From Clostridium sp. 'White wine YQ' (GTDB lineage Bacteria; Bacillota; Clostridia; Clostridiales; Clostridiaceae), in the NCBI RefSeq assembly GCF_028728205.1, contig NZ_JAQYUU010000009.1, positions 152,081 through 216,080 of the forward strand: a stretch of DNA of 64,000 nucleotides, in the 5' to 3' direction. Positions 20,355 to 29,352 of this stretch are shown in pieces. Position numbers and translations under genes: made by a program. The notes under the pieces are model-generated. The model worked only from the letters and a program-made list of their open reading frames with translations. It was not told the origin of the DNA and did not search any database. Each line of letters starts with the position of its first letter. Position 1 is the stretch's first letter.

Positions 20355-20487
20355 ACATTAATGGCATTCTACCGTATTTATATTTTGTTTCTTGTGCTAA
20401 ATCACTGTATTTTCTTGGGTGTGGTTCTTCGTCTATAATGTGCATTTCTTGTATAAATTTCTTGAATAAGTTCTGTATTTTCATCAT
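20353..20487 (-). CDS. Small 44-residue protein, unknown
   Basis: Reading the minus strand gives two consecutive ATG codons followed by 42 more sense codons and TAA. The protein begins MMKIQNLFKKFIQEMH and ends KYGRMPLM; it is charged, has HIIDEEPHPRKYSDLAQE in the middle, and no signal peptide or membrane segment. AAGGAG lies 9 bases before the first ATG, an intrinsic terminator lies at its 3' end, and codon use resembles neighbouring genes, so it looks real although short. I do not recognise it. It is convergent with the MATE gene and has an AT-rich upstream region of its own. Confidence 0.6.
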   Translation of the reverse strand: MMKIQNLFKKFIQEMHIIDEEPHPRKYSDLAQETKYKYGRMPLM

Positions 20488-20502
20488 TTATATCATCTCC
20501 TT

Positions 20503-20901
20503 AGAATTTAATTTGTTAATAAATTCTAGAAATATTAATTGTCTCTACATCTTCTTTATAATATATTCTATGATGATAGTCAATTAAAAACATGCCCAAA
20601 AACTGTGAATTTTTTTAATAAATTAATAAATGAAAACTATGTAATAGTAGAGTTTATTGACAGATTATCAATAAATATCAAAAAGCTTTGATAAATTTTA
20701 GGTGCATAAAAAACGGTATATTTTAAGTGTATTTTCAGGTCATAAATAAATGTTTTTAAAAAATTTATAAATTTATTATGGAAAGTAGTATAATGGTTAG
20801 TAATGAGAACCCATAATCAGTCGAAAATTCTATATGAGGAATAAAATGTATAAGTTTATGTTAAGATATAGCTTTTTATAGGAACTTAAGGGGGGATATA
20901 A
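20503..20901. other. AT-rich intergenic region before NlpC/P60 gene
   Basis: About 400 bases holding the upstream regions of two divergent genes. A TATAAT at 20789 could be the -10 for the NlpC/P60 gene, but no clear -35 box pairs with it. I see no riboswitch, repeat or further gene. Confidence 0.4.
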
Positions 20902-22239
20902 GTGGATAAAAAGAAAATAGTTCAATTACTTATGGCAACTGCAGCCACATCAACAGGTGTTATTATTTCAAATCATGCAGCATATGCAGCAACAAATACA
21001 ACTTCAGTAGCAAATATTCAGCAATTCACCAAAAAAGGACAAGTTATTAATGTTAGCACGAATCTTAGAGTAAGATCAGGTGCAGGAGCTAGCTATTCAA
21101 TAATTGGATACTTAGTAAATGGACAAACTTTTAGTATATTAGGTTCAGAAGGTGATTGGTACAATATACAGTATGATGGCAGAAGTGGATATGTAAGTAA
21201 GGATTATGTTAAGGAAGTCTCATCAGGTGGTGTTGTAACTACACCTACGAATAATATAATTTCTTCTTCATCTAAAGGAGAAGTTGTTAATATAAGTAGT
21301 AGTTTAAGAATAAGATCATCTAATAGTACTAATTCATCAGTTGTTGGATATTTAAATAATGGACAAACATTTGACATAAAGGGCAAATCAGGAGATTGGT
21401 ATTCCATACAAGCAAATGGAATAAGCGGATATGTACATAAAGATTATGTTAAAGAGATTAGTACTTCATCAGGATCTACTAATCCTCCAGTGACAACCAC
21501 GCCAACTCAAACTCCGTCACAAAATACAGGAAGTAAAAAAGGCGTAGTTTATAATGTTAACTCTAATCTAAGATTAAGAAGTAAAGCAAGTACTGGGTCA
21601 GACAGTAGAGTAGTAGCATACTTATTACCTGGAGCAACTTTTGATGTCTTAGGAATGTATGGGGATTGGTATAACGTTAATTACAATGGAAACATAGGAT
21701 ACTTACTTAAGGATTATGTTAAGTTAGTAGATGGGACTAGCTATAATAATAGCAGTGATGCTAATAATTCCAATACTCCAAGTAATCCTTCAGCCTATAA
21801 TAAGATACTAAGTTCATTAAAAGCACAAATTGGATCTCCATATGTATATGGTGGGGCAGGAGAATTATTAACAACAGCCTACTTAAATACTATAAAACAA
21901 AATTTTTCAGTTGAGGCATCAAGAGGAGTTTATGATTTGGCTGCAAAATATGTAGATAAGGGATATAGAGCATTTGATTGTTCAGGTTTTGTTCAATGGG
22001 GATATAAACAAGCAGGAATAACTATCGGAAGAACTACTTGGGATCAAATTAATAATGGAGTGGAAGTATCTGTTTCAGATGCAAAACCAGGAGATCTTTT
22101 ATTCTACAGTGATATTAGTCATGTAGGTATGTACATAGGAAATGGACAATGGATAGAGTCCCCAAACTCTAAGGACTATGTGAAGATTGTAAATGTAAAT
22201 TGGAGTAAGATAGGTCGAGTTAGAAGAATACTAAAATAG
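20902..22239 (+). CDS. Secreted cell-wall hydrolase, three SH3 domains plus NlpC/P60
   Basis: A 445-residue exported protein. The signal peptide ends near AAYAA (about residue 30). Three bacterial SH3 repeats follow (about 46-106, 128-188, 212-275), each with LR(V/I/L)RS and a (G/Y)DWYxxxxxG...GY...DYVK pattern, binding peptidoglycan. The C-terminal NlpC/P60 domain (about 300-445) has Cys360 in FDCSGF and His407 in ISHVGMYIG as catalytic residues and should cut D-Glu-diamino acid bonds. About 35 extra residues separate the YVYGGAG and FDCSG motifs. GTG 20902 follows AAGGGGGG. Confidence 0.9.
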   Translation: MDKKKIVQLLMATAATSTGVIISNHAAYAATNTTSVANIQQFTKKGQVINVSTNLRVRSGAGASYSIIGYLVNGQTFSILGSEGDWYNIQYDGRSGYVSKDYVKEVSSGGVVTTPTNNIISSSSKGEVVNISSSLRIRSSNSTNSSVVGYLNNGQTFDIKGKSGDWYSIQANGISGYVHKDYVKEISTSSGSTNPPVTTTPTQTPSQNTGSKKGVVYNVNSNLRLRSKASTGSDSRVVAYLLPGATFDVLGMYGDWYNVNYNGNIGYLLKDYVKLVDGTSYNNSSDANNSNTPSNPSAYNKILSSLKAQIGSPYVYGGAGELLTTAYLNTIKQNFSVEASRGVYDLAAKYVDKGYRAFDCSGFVQWGYKQAGITIGRTTWDQINNGVEVSVSDAKPGDLLFYSDISHVGMYIGNGQWIESPNSKDYVKIVNVNWSKIGRVRRILK

Positions 22240-22277
22240 TAGAATTATTTAAGGTATAGGTACAATTGGAGGAAATT

Positions 22278-23309
22278 ATGAGTAAAATTATAGATTTAAG
22301 AAGTGATACAGTAACAGAGCCAACTGAAAGAATGAGAGAAGCTATGTTTAAGGCAACTGTAGGTGACGATGTATATGAGGATGATCCTACTGTAAAAGAA
22401 TTAGAAAAATACGCAGCTACCTTAGTTGGAAAAGAGGCAGCAATATTTGTCCCTAGTGGAACTTTTGGGAATCAACTAGCTATATTTACCCATTGTAAAA
22501 GAGGAGACGAAGTAATATTAGGTGAAGATTGCCACATAGTTGCTCATGAAGTTGGTGCAGCAGCCGTAATTGCAGGTGTTCAACTTAGAGCGTTAGCAAC
22601 AAAAAGAGGAAAAATGGATGTTTCAAAGGTTGAATCTATAATTAGAGCAGAACAGGAAGATATTCATTTTCCAGGTACATCTTTGATTTGTTTAGAGAAT
22701 GCATATTCAAATGGATCGGTGGTAGACCTAGAATACATGAAAACAATTTATAATATAGCAGAAAAAAGGAATTTAAAGGTACATTTAGACGGAGCGAGAT
22801 TATTTAATGCAGCAACTCATCTACAAGTTGATGTAAAAGAGATCGTTAAATGTTGTGATTCAGTAATGTTTTGTTTATCTAAGGGTTTATGCTCTCCAAT
22901 AGGCTCTATATTAGCAGGAAACAAGGAATTTATAGAAAAAGCTAGAAAGAAAAGAAAGCTAATGGGCGGTGGCTTAAGACAAGTTGGCTTTTTAGCAGCT
23001 TCAGGACTTATTTCACTTAAAGAAATGACTGGCAGGTTAAGTGAAGATCATGATAATGCAAGATACCTAGCAAGTAGATTAGAGGAGATTTCAGGTATAA
23101 CTGTTGATAAAGATAATCTTGACATTAATATGGTTTTCTTCAAACTTGAAAATTGCAGTAAGAGTTCTAAGGAGATATGTGAGGCATTTTTAAACAAAGG
23201 AATAAAAATAAATCCACCAGAAGCAGGAAAGATGAGATTTGTGACACACTATTGGGTTAATAAAGAAGATATCGATTATGTTGTTAATGTGATGAAGGAA
23301 TTAATATAG
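22278..23309 (+). CDS. ltaE: Low-specificity L-threonine aldolase
   Basis: A 343-residue PLP enzyme that cleaves L-threonine or allo-threonine to glycine and acetaldehyde. The start IDLRSDTVTEPTERMREAM is diagnostic of the GLY1/LtaE family; HLDGARLFNA holds the PLP-binding Asp, and Lys202 in CLSKGL is the expected Schiff-base lysine. GGGLRQVGFLAA is also typical. GGAGG lies 6 bases before ATG 22278; a TTG at 22266 overlaps that site. It follows the wall-hydrolase gene by 38 bases but is functionally unrelated, and is ended by a terminator. Confidence 0.92.
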   Translation: MSKIIDLRSDTVTEPTERMREAMFKATVGDDVYEDDPTVKELEKYAATLVGKEAAIFVPSGTFGNQLAIFTHCKRGDEVILGEDCHIVAHEVGAAAVIAGVQLRALATKRGKMDVSKVESIIRAEQEDIHFPGTSLICLENAYSNGSVVDLEYMKTIYNIAEKRNLKVHLDGARLFNAATHLQVDVKEIVKCCDSVMFCLSKGLCSPIGSILAGNKEFIEKARKKRKLMGGGLRQVGFLAASGLISLKEMTGRLSEDHDNARYLASRLEEISGITVDKDNLDINMVFFKLENCSKSSKEICEAFLNKGIKINPPEAGKMRFVTHYWVNKEDIDYVVNVMKELI

Positions 23310-23317
23310 TAATGATT

Positions 23318-23367
23318 AATAAGATTTAGAGATTTTTCAAACAAAAAATTTCTGAATCTTATTTTTT
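23318..23367 (+). terminator. Intrinsic terminator after threonine aldolase
   Basis: AATAAGATTTAGAGATTTTT pairs imperfectly with AAATTTCTGAATCTTATT and is followed by TTTT. Confidence 0.75.
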
Positions 23368-23562
23368 CCCCTTTTATATATAAAACTTTAGAAATATTAA
23401 AGAAAAGTAAAATTTTAAAATAGTAGTGTTTTATTAAAAATAATTAGGAGTATTGTCATTAAATTGACACTTTCGAACAATATACTAGATATATTGAAGA
23501 TATTGTTAAATTATAGTTGGATATTTTAAAAATGATAATTAATCAATGTAGGGGGAATTATT

Positions 23563-25218
23563 ATGAAGAGAAAGCTAGTGAAATACATTGTTGCAGCAGT
23601 AGTTGTAATTGCAGTAGCTACGGGAGGATATGTAGGATACAATAAGTTTTTTGCCAGTAAAGCTACGGCTACAAGTGCTCAATACATGACTGTATCAGCT
23701 ACAAAAACAAATATTGCTGTAAATGTACAGGGGACAGGAGCAGCCTTTGCAGGTACAACTAAGGATATATCTGCAAATAATAATGGTACACTAACTGGAC
23801 TTAATGTAAAGGTAGGAGATACTGTTAAGGCAGGAGATACTTTGTTTGTTTCTGACAGCCAAGATGTAAAGCAAAACTTAGATAAAGCAAAAAGTAATTT
23901 AGATAAGGCAAATTCTCAGTCATCAGCTAGTAATACAAATAGTCAAGTTGCAGATGCACAAGCCGCAGTAAATCAAGCTCAAAGTGAGCTTACACAGGCT
24001 ACTAATAGATTAAATTCAATGACATCAACATCACCTGTAAGTGGAAATGTAACTGCAGTGAATGATAGTAATGGGGATTATGTTGGAGCTGGAAAACCTA
24101 TTTTAACAATTACAGATTCTAATGGAAAAGTGGTACAAGTTACTGCTAATAATAGTGGAACAATAGAAGGATTAAGTGTGACAGTTGGTAGTGCTGTTAG
24201 CGCAGGTCAAAAATTATTTACTACTGATAATCAAGACTTAAAAAATGCTGTTTCTAGTGCACAAGATGACTTGAATAAAGCAAAATCAGCATTGTCATCA
24301 GCTCAAAGGCAATCAAGTTCAAGTTCAGATACTTCAGGTGTTAGTGATGCGCAAAGTCAATATAATTCAGCTTCAGAGCAAGTGAGTAAAATGACAGTGA
24401 CTTCACCAATTGATGGAGTTGTAACGCAAGAAAATAATGCCAATGGTGATGATGTACAGTCTGGAAAATCAGTATTAACAGTGGTAGATCCATCATCAAT
24501 AAAGGTTAAAGTTGCTATAGATGAAATGGATATAAACAAGGTTAAGGTTGGGCAAAAAGCTCAGATTAAGTTTGATGCAATTAGTGATAAAACTTTTGAT
24601 GGTTCAGTAGAATCTATAGCTTTAACAGGAGCATCAAATAATAATGTAACTACATATGATGTTGTAGTTTCAGTAGCAAATCCAACAGATATTAAAATCG
24701 GAATGAACGCTAATGTAAATATATCAGTTGAAAATAAGGATGACGTTTTAGCCGTACCTACAGAAGCTTTAGTAGATAGAAATGGAACTAAATATGTAAT
24801 GGTAGAAAGTGCGTCAGGAGCAGCTAATAGTTCAAATAATAGTTCAAATAATAGTGCAAACAGTAATCAAAAAGGTTCATATTCAGGTGGTGGAAACTCT
24901 GGAAGAGCTGGTGGGAGAATGGGAGGAACATATTCAGGAGCTGGAAGACTTGTTGAGGTTAAAACAGGAATTCAAAATGAAAACTATGTAGAAATTTTGG
25001 ATGGGTTAACTGAAGGAGAAAAAGTTTTAATTGCACTACCAAAGACTACTACTACTAGTACTACTGGAAATAGAAGCGGCTTTGGTGGAATGGGAGGCCT
25101 TGGCGGCAGCATGGGCGGCGGAGCAAGTAGACAATCAGGTGGTGGAAATTCAGGCAATGGTAGTAATGGCAATAGCAGTAATGCTAAAAGTAGTAATGGC
25201 ACAAGTAAAGGAAATTAA
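23563..25218 (+). CDS. HlyD/MacA-like periplasmic adaptor-type efflux protein
   Basis: A 551-residue membrane-fusion-type protein anchored by one N-terminal hydrophobic segment (about 7-27). Lipoyl/biotinyl-like segments recur: GTLTGLNVKVGDTVKAGDTL, VSGNVTAVNDSNGDYVGAGKPILT, GTIEGLSVTVGSAVSAGQKL and IDGVVTQENNANGDDVQSGKSVLT, with two coiled-coil hairpins between them, so the hairpin/lipoyl unit appears duplicated. A beta-barrel region with VKVGQKAQIKFDA follows. Two Gly/Ser/Asn-rich tracts with GGRMGG and GGMGG motifs lie at about 410-455 and the last 50 residues. It is the first gene of an adaptor-ATPase-permease operon like YknXYZ or MacAB. Confidence 0.88.
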   Translation: MKRKLVKYIVAAVVVIAVATGGYVGYNKFFASKATATSAQYMTVSATKTNIAVNVQGTGAAFAGTTKDISANNNGTLTGLNVKVGDTVKAGDTLFVSDSQDVKQNLDKAKSNLDKANSQSSASNTNSQVADAQAAVNQAQSELTQATNRLNSMTSTSPVSGNVTAVNDSNGDYVGAGKPILTITDSNGKVVQVTANNSGTIEGLSVTVGSAVSAGQKLFTTDNQDLKNAVSSAQDDLNKAKSALSSAQRQSSSSSDTSGVSDAQSQYNSASEQVSKMTVTSPIDGVVTQENNANGDDVQSGKSVLTVVDPSSIKVKVAIDEMDINKVKVGQKAQIKFDAISDKTFDGSVESIALTGASNNNVTTYDVVVSVANPTDIKIGMNANVNISVENKDDVLAVPTEALVDRNGTKYVMVESASGAANSSNNSSNNSANSNQKGSYSGGGNSGRAGGRMGGTYSGAGRLVEVKTGIQNENYVEILDGLTEGEKVLIALPKTTTTSTTGNRSGFGGMGGLGGSMGGGASRQSGGGNSGNGSNGNSSNAKSSNGTSKGN

Positions 25219-25296
25219 CCAGATAATATAAATAATAATGTGTCATTTTTGAAGATGTCTATCTTTAAAAAATGCCTTACTGGAGGAAGATATTAT

Positions 25297-26010
25297 ATGG
25301 CAAATAAAATAGACCAAACCGAAGTAATTAAAATGAAAAATATAAATAAAACTTATCCAATGGGAAGTAGTGAATTTATAGCTTTAGATGATGTTAACCT
25401 TACAATAACTAAAGGCGAATATGTAGCGATAGTAGGGCCTTCGGGGGCTGGTAAATCAACCTTAATGAATATAATAGGATGCCTAGATACCGCTACAAAG
25501 GGAGATTATTTTCTTGATGGGCTAGATACTAGATGCAGTGATTCTAAGCTTGCGGAGATAAGAAATAAAAAAATTGGGTTTATATTTCAAAACTATAATT
25601 TGTTACCTAAGCTAAGTGTTTTAGAGAATGTCGAGTTACCACTTGTATATTTAGGACTTTCAAATAGTAAAATAAAAGAAAAATCACTAGTGGCTCTAAA
25701 AAAGGTTGGGTTAGAATCACATCTTAAACATAAACCAACAGAATTATCTGGAGGACAGAAACAAAGAGTTGCAATAGCAAGAGCTTTAGTTACCGAGCCT
25801 CAAATAATTTTAGCCGATGAACCTACTGGGGCATTAGACAGTAAAACTGGTAAAGAAGTTCTTCAGATGATGAAGGAACTCAATAATGAAGGAAATACAA
25901 TAGTTATGATTACACATGATATGGAGATAGCACAGGAAGCTCATAGAATTATTACTGTTAAAGATGGTAGAATAACCTCTGATAGCATGAAAGAAGGTGA
26001 AGTTAGCTAA
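25297..26010 (+). CDS. ABC transporter ATPase (MacB/YknY/LolD type)
   Basis: A 237-residue nucleotide-binding protein with Walker [10 protein letters not shown] (about 47-55), Q-loop [10 protein letters not shown], signature LSGGQKQR, Walker [12 protein letters not shown] and a switch His in MITHD. It is of the macrolide/lipoprotein export subclass. ATG 25297 has GGAGGA 9 bases upstream; a GTG at 25240 lacks a site. It ends one base into the start of the permease gene (TAATG), so the two are coupled. With the adaptor it would energise export or extraction of a peptide, drug or lipoprotein. Confidence 0.93.
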   Translation: MANKIDQTEVIKMKNINKTYPMGSSEFIALDDVNLTITKGEYVAIVGPSGAGKSTLMNIIGCLDTATKGDYFLDGLDTRCSDSKLAEIRNKKIGFIFQNYNLLPKLSVLENVELPLVYLGLSNSKIKEKSLVALKKVGLESHLKHKPTELSGGQKQRVAIARALVTEPQIILADEPTGALDSKTGKEVLQMMKELNNEGNTIVMITHDMEIAQEAHRIITVKDGRITSDSMKEGEVS

Positions 26011-27182
26011 TGAAAGTAACTAAGTTATTTAAGATGGCTTTATCTTCTGTATGGAGTAATAAGATGAGGTCATTCTTAACAATGTTAGGAATAATTATAG
26101 GTATATCTTCTGTAATTGTATTAGTTGGTATTGGACAAGGAACAAACAAACAGGTTACAGAACAAATAGAAAGTTTAGGTACAAATTTAATTACTGTAAG
26201 TATTACAGGGAATAGAACTGCAACCATAACAGATCAAGAATTAGCAGATTTAAAGACTAAACCTGGAATAAAAGAAATAGCGCCTGCTTTAACATCGGGA
26301 AGTGTTAATGTAAAGGCTGGAACAAAATCAGCAACTACTAGTTTAGAGGCATCTATTCCGTCCTATGAAGAAATAAGAAAAATAAGCGTAAGTGCAGGTA
26401 GATTTATAAACGATATTGATTTAGAACAAAGATACAAGGTACTAGTTATTGGAAGTGAAACTGCTGATAATATATTTGGTACAACAGACGTAGTGGGAAA
26501 GACAATGTATGTAAATGGAATAGAATTTAATATCGTAGGAGTACTTACGCCACAGGGAAGTACTTCAGCAGGTTCTAGTGATGACAGAATAATACTTCCA
26601 TTATCTACTGCAGAAAGATTACTTCAAACTACGAAAATAAGAAATTTTTACGTTGAAGCTAAGGATAAAGATAATGTTAGTGAAGCAATGTCTTACTTAC
26701 AATTATTTTTAAATAAGAAGTATAATAATGATACTAAGAGTTATAGGGTATTCGATCAGACAACATTACTTCAAACAGCAAGTACTACCACAGCAAGTTT
26801 GACAGCTATGTTAGGAGGAATTGCAGCTATATCCCTTTTGGTAGGAGGTATAGGAATTATGAATATAATGCTTGTTTCAGTAATTGAAAGAACTAGAGAA
26901 ATAGGAATAAGGAAAGCAATAGGAGCTAAAAGAAGTAGTATTTTACTGCAATTTTTAATTGAATCTGCAAGTATTAGTAGTCTTGGAGGAATAATTGGTG
27001 TACTACTTGGCTATTTGGGCGGATATGGAGCACAAAACTTATTTAAAATGAGTGTTTATATTTCTGGAAATGTAGTAATCGGAGCATTCGTATTCTCTGT
27101 TTTAGTTGGAATAGTATTTGGAATGTATCCAGCCAATAAAGCATCTAAGTTAAACCCAATCGATGCTTTGAGATTCGAATAA
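26010..27182 (+). CDS. ABC transporter permease (MacB/FtsX type)
   Basis: A 390-residue permease with the MacB layout: N-terminal transmembrane segment (about 20-42, after SVWSNKMRSFLTMLG), a MacB-like extracellular core (about 43-260), then three C-terminal transmembrane segments. GGIGIMNIMLVSVIERTREI and GIRKAIGAKR are the FtsX-domain signature. Last gene of the adaptor-ATPase-permease operon, followed by a strong terminator. Substrate unknown; systems of this architecture export antimicrobial peptides or other envelope-active compounds. Confidence 0.92.
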   Translation: MKVTKLFKMALSSVWSNKMRSFLTMLGIIIGISSVIVLVGIGQGTNKQVTEQIESLGTNLITVSITGNRTATITDQELADLKTKPGIKEIAPALTSGSVNVKAGTKSATTSLEASIPSYEEIRKISVSAGRFINDIDLEQRYKVLVIGSETADNIFGTTDVVGKTMYVNGIEFNIVGVLTPQGSTSAGSSDDRIILPLSTAERLLQTTKIRNFYVEAKDKDNVSEAMSYLQLFLNKKYNNDTKSYRVFDQTTLLQTASTTTASLTAMLGGIAAISLLVGGIGIMNIMLVSVIERTREIGIRKAIGAKRSSILLQFLIESASISSLGGIIGVLLGYLGGYGAQNLFKMSVYISGNVVIGAFVFSVLVGIVFGMYPANKASKLNPIDALRFE

Positions 27183-27202
27183 AATTATATATCTTTATTT
27201 AG

Positions 27203-27233
27203 AAAAGGAATAGCTAGAGCTATTCCTTTTTTT
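27203..27233 (+). terminator. Intrinsic terminator after ABC operon
   Basis: AAAAGGAATAGCT pairs with AGCTATTCCTTTT around AG and is followed by a T-run. Confidence 0.88.
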
Positions 27234-27288
27234 CTAACATGCATTTGGAAAGACAGATTTAAGAAAAATCAATGATTTATAATCAATG

Positions 27289-27356
27289 TGCCGCTTTATT
27301 GTAAAGAAAACTGCATAAAACGGCAAAAAACCATTTACAAAACTGCACAAAAGTGC
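27289..27356. promoter_or_regulatory. Repeated elements upstream of the DeoR gene, possible operator
   Basis: Two direct copies of AAAACTGCAnAAAA(C/G)(G/T)GC start at 27307 and 27339, 32 bases apart (about three helical turns). TGCCGCTTTA (27289) and TAAAACGGCA (27316) form an inverted pair overlapping the first copy. DeoR-family proteins bind such spaced repeats; no experimental support is available here. Confidence 0.45.
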
Positions 27357-27408
27357 TAACATCATAATTGAACTGTTGTAGAATAATTTTGGAAAGGGAT
27401 TAAGAATT

Positions 27409-28179
27409 ATGTTTGCAGAGGAACGTAGAGAACAAATACTCTTGAAAATTAAAAAGACAGGAAGAGTTCTAGCAAAGGATTTATCCGAGGAGTTTGAGGT
27501 GTCAATTGATACAATAAGAAGAGATCTTACGTACATGGAAGAAAAAGGACTTCTTAAGAGGACTCATGGGGGTGCTGTAACTTTATCGAAGGTTAGAAGG
27601 CTACCAATGGATGAGAAGATTAGATATAGCGATGGAACGGAACATCAAAATGCTGTAGCAAAAATAGCAGCTAGTTATATAGAAGAAGAGGATACAGTCT
27701 TTATTGGAAATGCAAGTATCCATTTTATAATGCTTAAATATCTTCCAAGAGATAAGGTTTTTACTGTAATTACGAATTCTCTTAGAGTTGCAGAGCGTCT
27801 TAAAGATTTCAGTAATATAGAATCCTATATAGTATGTGGGAAAATAAAAAGTGAAGAAGGAATAGTAGATGCTTTAGCAACTGAATTTGTAAGAAACTTA
27901 AGGATAGATAAAGCATTTTTAACTGGAGGGGGGATTTCAGCAAAGCATGGATTAAGTAGCTCTACTCCAGAAGGTGCAATCTTTCACAAAGCTGTAGCGG
28001 GGGTATCTAGAAGGAAGATTTGTCTAGCAAATTTTGATAAAGTAGGTACTGAGTTTTTTTCAAAAACTCTTGATATAAATGACTTAGATTTAATAATTAC
28101 TGACTGGGAAGCACCAGATGAAGAAATAGAAAAATTAAAGCAACAAGAAGTTAAGGTTATAATAGCCAAAGAAATATAA
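27409..28179 (+). CDS. DeoR-family transcriptional regulator
   Basis: A 256-residue regulator. The N-terminal winged helix begins FAEERREQILLKIKKTG, with VSIDTIRRDLTYMEEKGLL as the recognition segment and RTHGGAV as the wing; the C-terminal sugar-phosphate sensor domain (about 75-230) contains the family pattern FIGNAS, VITNS and FLTGGGISAKHGL. It is 27 bases before two DegT-type aminotransferase genes on the same strand and probably regulates them. The effector should be a phosphorylated sugar or similar metabolite, which fits amino-sugar metabolism (inference). Confidence 0.9.
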   Translation: MFAEERREQILLKIKKTGRVLAKDLSEEFEVSIDTIRRDLTYMEEKGLLKRTHGGAVTLSKVRRLPMDEKIRYSDGTEHQNAVAKIAASYIEEEDTVFIGNASIHFIMLKYLPRDKVFTVITNSLRVAERLKDFSNIESYIVCGKIKSEEGIVDALATEFVRNLRIDKAFLTGGGISAKHGLSSSTPEGAIFHKAVAGVSRRKICLANFDKVGTEFFSKTLDINDLDLIITDWEAPDEEIEKLKQQEVKVIIAKEI

Positions 28180-28206
28180 ATTATTGAACAATGAAAGGAG
28201 AAAAAA

Positions 28207-29331
28207 ATGAAAGTAGATTTTTATACATCTAAAAGGGAGTATGACCAAAAAAAAGAGGAGTTTGACAAGGCAATACAAAAGATTATTGAAAAAGGAAACT
28301 TTATACTTGGAGAAGAAGTAAGAGAATTTGAAAAGGCAATCGAGGAGTATACAGGAGCTAAGCATGCTATTGGAGTTGCATCAGGTACAGATGCATTGGT
28401 TATTGCAGCTGACATTTTAGGATTTAAAGATGGAAAAGAAATCATTACATCTCCATTTACGTTTTTAGCATCTGCATCATGTATAACAAAGCACGGAGGA
28501 AAGCCAGTTTTTGTTGATATAGATGAAGAGACTTTTGGTATAGATGTAAATAAAATTGAAGAAAAGATTAATGAAAATACAGTAGGTATATTACCAATAC
28601 ATCTTTTTGATCAAATGCCTGACATGGACAAAATAATGGATGTAGCAGAGAAGCATAATCTTAGGGTTCTAGAAGATGCTGCGGAAGCATTTGGTATGAG
28701 ATGGAAAGGAAATGGAGAAGAATATAAGCACTCAGGAGCTATAGGTGACTTTGGAGTATTTTCCTTCTTCCCAACTAAAACCCTTGGTGGTTATGGAGAT
28801 GGAGGAATGATTATAACAAATAATGATGAACTTGCTAATCTTGCAAGATGTTACAGAGTACATGGAGCTTCAAAAAAATATCATTATGATTTTATAGGTT
28901 ATAATTCAAGATTAGACACCCTTCAAGCATCTATACTATCTGTTAAGCTAAAATATATAGATGATGCAATAAAAAGAAGAAAAGAAATTGCTGAGCTTTA
29001 TATAGAAAAACTAAAAGATTGTAAGAAAGTTAGACTTCCAATTACAAAGGGAGATCAAAAACAAGTATATTATGTATTTAATATATTAGCTGAAGACAGA
29101 GATGGTCTTGCAGAATATTTAAAGAAAAACGAAATTGGCTATAGTATCTACTACCCAATACCACTACATCTTCAAGAATCCTTTAAATATTTAGGATATA
29201 AAAAGGGAGATTTTCCAGTGGCAGAAAGAGTTTGTGGTGAAATATTAGCATTACCAATCTATCCTGAGATAACAAATGAAGAAATTGAATATGTTTGTGA
29301 TACCATTATAAATTTCTACAAGAATAAATAA
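28207..29331 (+). CDS. DegT/DnrJ/EryC1-family aminotransferase (first copy)
   Basis: A 374-residue fold-type I PLP enzyme of the sugar-aminotransferase family. GVASGTDALVIAADIL is the PLP-phosphate loop, LEDAAEAFG the Asp pairing with the pyridine N, and Lys191 in FFPTKTLGGYGDGG the Schiff-base lysine. The ALPIYPEI end is typical. Such enzymes put an amino group on a keto-sugar nucleotide. It shares an operon with a second, clearly different DegT protein 21 bases downstream and a DeoR regulator upstream, with no dehydratase, epimerase or transferase visible alongside, so the sugar is unknown. GAAAGGAG precedes the ATG. Confidence 0.88.
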   Translation: MKVDFYTSKREYDQKKEEFDKAIQKIIEKGNFILGEEVREFEKAIEEYTGAKHAIGVASGTDALVIAADILGFKDGKEIITSPFTFLASASCITKHGGKPVFVDIDEETFGIDVNKIEEKINENTVGILPIHLFDQMPDMDKIMDVAEKHNLRVLEDAAEAFGMRWKGNGEEYKHSGAIGDFGVFSFFPTKTLGGYGDGGMIITNNDELANLARCYRVHGASKKYHYDFIGYNSRLDTLQASILSVKLKYIDDAIKRRKEIAELYIEKLKDCKKVRLPITKGDQKQVYYVFNILAEDRDGLAEYLKKNEIGYSIYYPIPLHLQESFKYLGYKKGDFPVAERVCGEILALPIYPEITNEEIEYVCDTIINFYKNK

Positions 29332-29352
29332 TTGTGAAAGAAGGATAAGAAT

